A stretch of DNA of 5,703 nt from Thiomonas sp. GTDB taxonomy: Bacteria > Pseudomonadota > Gammaproteobacteria > Burkholderiales > Burkholderiaceae_C. Made by a program: the position numbers and the translations under genes. The DNA lies in assembly GCA_028706735.1 (NCBI GenBank), contig JAQTVS010000202.1, forward strand, positions 1 through 5,703. Direction: 5' to 3'. Shown in pieces: positions 4,058-5,703 of the stretch. The notes below the pieces were generated by a model. The model was not told the DNA's origin. It did not search any database and saw only the letters and a list, made by a program, of their open reading frames with translations. Each line of letters begins with the position of its first letter. Position 1 is the first letter of the stretch.

Positions 4058-5703
4058 TTATATCTCCAATTCCGCCCGCACGAGCTGATCAAGCTGCCGC
4101 CGCATGTCCCCCTGCGCCTGCCCGAACGCCGCAGTGTCCACGCCCTCGGCCAGGGCGCTGATCAGCCGCAGATACGCCTGATGCAGCAGGCCGCCTTCCA
4201 GCCCTTGCACTTCAATATAGTGGTGCAGCGCGGTTGCTGCTCGGGTCGCCGGCGGCAGGGCGTCCGGCCAGGCGGTCATGTAGCTCAGCCGCATTTCCCA
4301 CAGCAGGTGGGCGGCATATACGCCCAGTGCGGTGCGCGGGTGGTCGCGGTCGATGTGCAGATGAAATCCGCGCACCCACTCCACCACGGCTTCGGCAGGC
4401 ATGGGGCGCGCCAGGCCGTAGCCCTGCCCTGCATCGGCTTGCAAAATGACTGCGGCCTCCACCAGCCCCGCGGATTCCAGGCCTTCGACCACCACCAGGC
4501 TGCCCAGATCGTGCGCCAGGCGGGTGAGATGCTGAATGAAATCAAGCGCACGGCGCGGCGCTTTGCCCAGACCGCTGAGCAGCCCTTGGTCGATCTTGAC
4601 CTCGTCGAACGGAAAGCTGTCGAGCCGCAGCAGCGAGCTGTAGCCCGAGCCAAGATCGTCTTCTGCCAGCCGCACGCCGGTGGCGCGAAACCGCGCCAGC
4701 AGCGCGTCGCGGCGCTCCAGGACGGAACGGCCCCCTGAATCGCTGCGCTCGATTCCCCCCGAGGGGGTGTCAGTTCCTTCGGAACGGCCGTGCGGAACTG
4801 CCACATCGAGATCGCCGCTTTCCAGCAATTCGAGGGTGAGGCGGCGCGGGTCCACCGCGTGGCTGCGCAGCAGCTGTTCCACCCGCTCCACATAACGCGG
4901 ATCGCTCAGGGCCACCGGCGGCATATTGACCGAGACATCAATCTCGACGCCCTGCTGCGCCCAGCGGTGGCGCGCATGCAGCGCCTGCTCCAGTCCCAGG
5001 CTGAACAGGCGCCACATGTCCTGCGCGCCGAGCACGGGAAGAAATTCCGCAGGCGAAACCAAGCCCTCGCCGTCCCGCCGCCGCAGGCGTGCCAGCGCCT
5101 CGAATTTGACCGGGCGCCCTGTGCTCAGGCTGACCACGGGCTGATAGTGCATCTTCAGGCCGTCGTGATCGAGCAGATCGACATAAAACTGCCGCCGTGC
5201 ATAAGGCACCACGCCAGACGGGCTGGCGGCGTAGCGGGTGAAGGCCAGGCCGAGAACTTTTTGTAGATGCTCGATGAACACCTTGCGCGCCGCGTTGGTG
5301 AAGAAACCTGGGTAGCTGCTGTATAGATCCATCAGCGCGATCGGCTGGCCGAACGCATCCAGAATGGGGATGGACACCGCGCTGCGCACACCGAGTTCGT
5401 GCGCCAGCGCCTTCCACGGCCGGATGGCGGGATCGGTCGAATAGGACGCGGTGAACTGCGCCTGGCGGCTGCGCCAGGCCCGTCCCGAGGCGCCCAGACC
5501 CTCGGCCGTATCGCCCCGCACCAGGGTTGGCGCCACACCGTCGGCGCCGATGCGGTCGAGGTAGAGCGACTTGAAGCGGCTGCCGAACGCGTGCTCGAAC
5601 TGCAGCACGCCCTGGGCATCTGGCCTGCCCAGCGTGCCGGCGACCACGCCCTCGATGTTTTCCAGCGCGCCGAGCACCGAGCGCAGCAGGTCGCTGAGGG
5701 TAT
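4058..5703 (-). CDS. GAF-EAL c-di-GMP phosphodiesterase, N-terminus cut by window
   Basis: The protein is predicted to hydrolyse c-di-GMP to pGpG in the cytoplasm. The frame stays open to the window edge (547 visible residues), so the start lies outside; a GTG at 5677 is possible but unlikely. Numbering from that GTG, a GAF-like sensor domain spans about 1-150 (for example VRSAVSIPILDAFGQPIALM, 97-116) and the EAL domain about 160-440. All expected catalytic positions are seen: E193 (EAL), N251, E283, D340-D341 (DDLGSGYSSL), K361 (VKID), E398 (VVEGLE) and Q418 (QGYG). There is no GGDEF domain in the visible part. An unusual hydrophilic insertion (about 294-318) separates E283 from D340 and is encoded by a repeat-like DNA segment. 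The C-terminal 100 residues form a helical extension with HLLWEMRL (457-464), loosely like a CZB zinc-binding domain but without its cysteine. The gene lies upstream of flgM in the same orientation but has its own stop and gap. Confidence 0.88.
   Translation of the reverse strand, partial: TLSDLLRSVLGALENIEGVVAGTLGRPDAQGVLQFEHAFGSRFKSLYLDRIGADGVAPTLVRGDTAEGLGASGRAWRSRQAQFTASYSTDPAIRPWKALAHELGVRSAVSIPILDAFGQPIALMDLYSSYPGFFTNAARKVFIEHLQKVLGLAFTRYAASPSGVVPYARRQFYVDLLDHDGLKMHYQPVVSLSTGRPVKFEALARLRRRDGEGLVSPAEFLPVLGAQDMWRLFSLGLEQALHARHRWAQQGVEIDVSVNMPPVALSDPRYVERVEQLLRSHAVDPRRLTLELLESGDLDVAVPHGRSEGTDTPSGGIERSDSGGRSVLERRDALLARFRATGVRLAEDDLGSGYSSLLRLDSFPFDEVKIDQGLLSGLGKAPRRALDFIQHLTRLAHDLGSLVVVEGLESAGLVEAAVILQADAGQGYGLARPMPAEAVVEWVRGFHLHIDRDHPRTALGVYAAHLLWEMRLSYMTAWPDALPPATRAATALHHYIEVQGLEGGLLHQAYLRLISALAEGVDTAAFGQAQGDMRRQLDQLVRAELEI
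4724..4800. repeat. Palindrome-rich segment inserted in frame in the EAL domain
   Basis: A 9-base direct repeat GGAACGGCC (4724-4732 and 4781-4789) is spaced 57 bases, exactly 19 codons. Between the copies lie several inverted repeats: GAATCG/CGATTC (4737-4742, 4750-4755), CCCCC/GGGGG (4756-4760, 4763-4767) and GTTCC/GGAAC (4773-4777, 4781-4785). A further CAGTTCC/GGAACTG pair spans 4771-4800. The segment is read through in frame and adds a Gly/Ser/Asp/Glu/Arg-rich loop bounded by GRS on both sides. Its make-up resembles dispersed intergenic repeats (REP-like) of Burkholderiales, which is an impression and not a database match. Confidence 0.55.

Overview
The window is GC-rich and densely coding. 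Its theme is flagellar motility and its control by cyclic di-GMP and by CsrA. The gene set (FlgM, FlgN, CsrA, FliW, a YcgR-type PilZ protein, an EAL-HDOD protein and a GAF-EAL protein) points to a motile betaproteobacterium. A Burkholderiales member such as a Thiomonas-like genus is my best guess. That guess rests on gene content and base composition, not on a database match.

Layout. Positions 1-204 form an imperfect foldback element with matching inverted ends, followed by about 100 bases with no recognisable promoter. On the + strand, an EAL-HDOD protein (302-1582) and a YcgR-like flagellar brake (1602-2342) form a two-gene operon with a 19-base gap. They converge on a - strand operon that reads flgM (3938-3585), flgN (3544-3122), csrA (3068-2829), fliW (2832-2344). 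The stop codons of ycgR and fliW are one base apart. Upstream of flgM is a good sigma-28 (FliA) promoter with both boxes at the canonical 11-base spacing. Beyond it, also on the - strand, lies a GAF-EAL phosphodiesterase (5703-4058) whose N-terminus is cut by the window edge.

How the genes fit together. FlgM holds sigma-28 inactive until the hook is finished. FlgN chaperones the hook-filament junction proteins. CsrA is an RNA-binding translational regulator, and FliW is its protein antagonist in bacteria where this has been studied. On the other strand, YcgR slows the motor when c-di-GMP is high. The GAF-EAL protein keeps every catalytic residue needed to degrade c-di-GMP, while the EAL-HDOD protein has lost the paired aspartates and is probably a non-catalytic effector.

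Most interesting points: (1) csrA and fliW overlap by four bases inside the sigma-28 operon, and the CsrA carries a C-terminal tail like that of FliW-controlled CsrA proteins; (2) CsrA-type ACAGGA and ATGGA motifs lie over the ribosome binding sites of flgM and fliW, suggesting self-regulation of the operon; (3) a palindrome-rich segment flanked by 9-base direct repeats is inserted in frame inside the EAL domain; (4) the foldback element lies at the left edge. No RNA genes, CRISPR arrays or transposase genes were seen.
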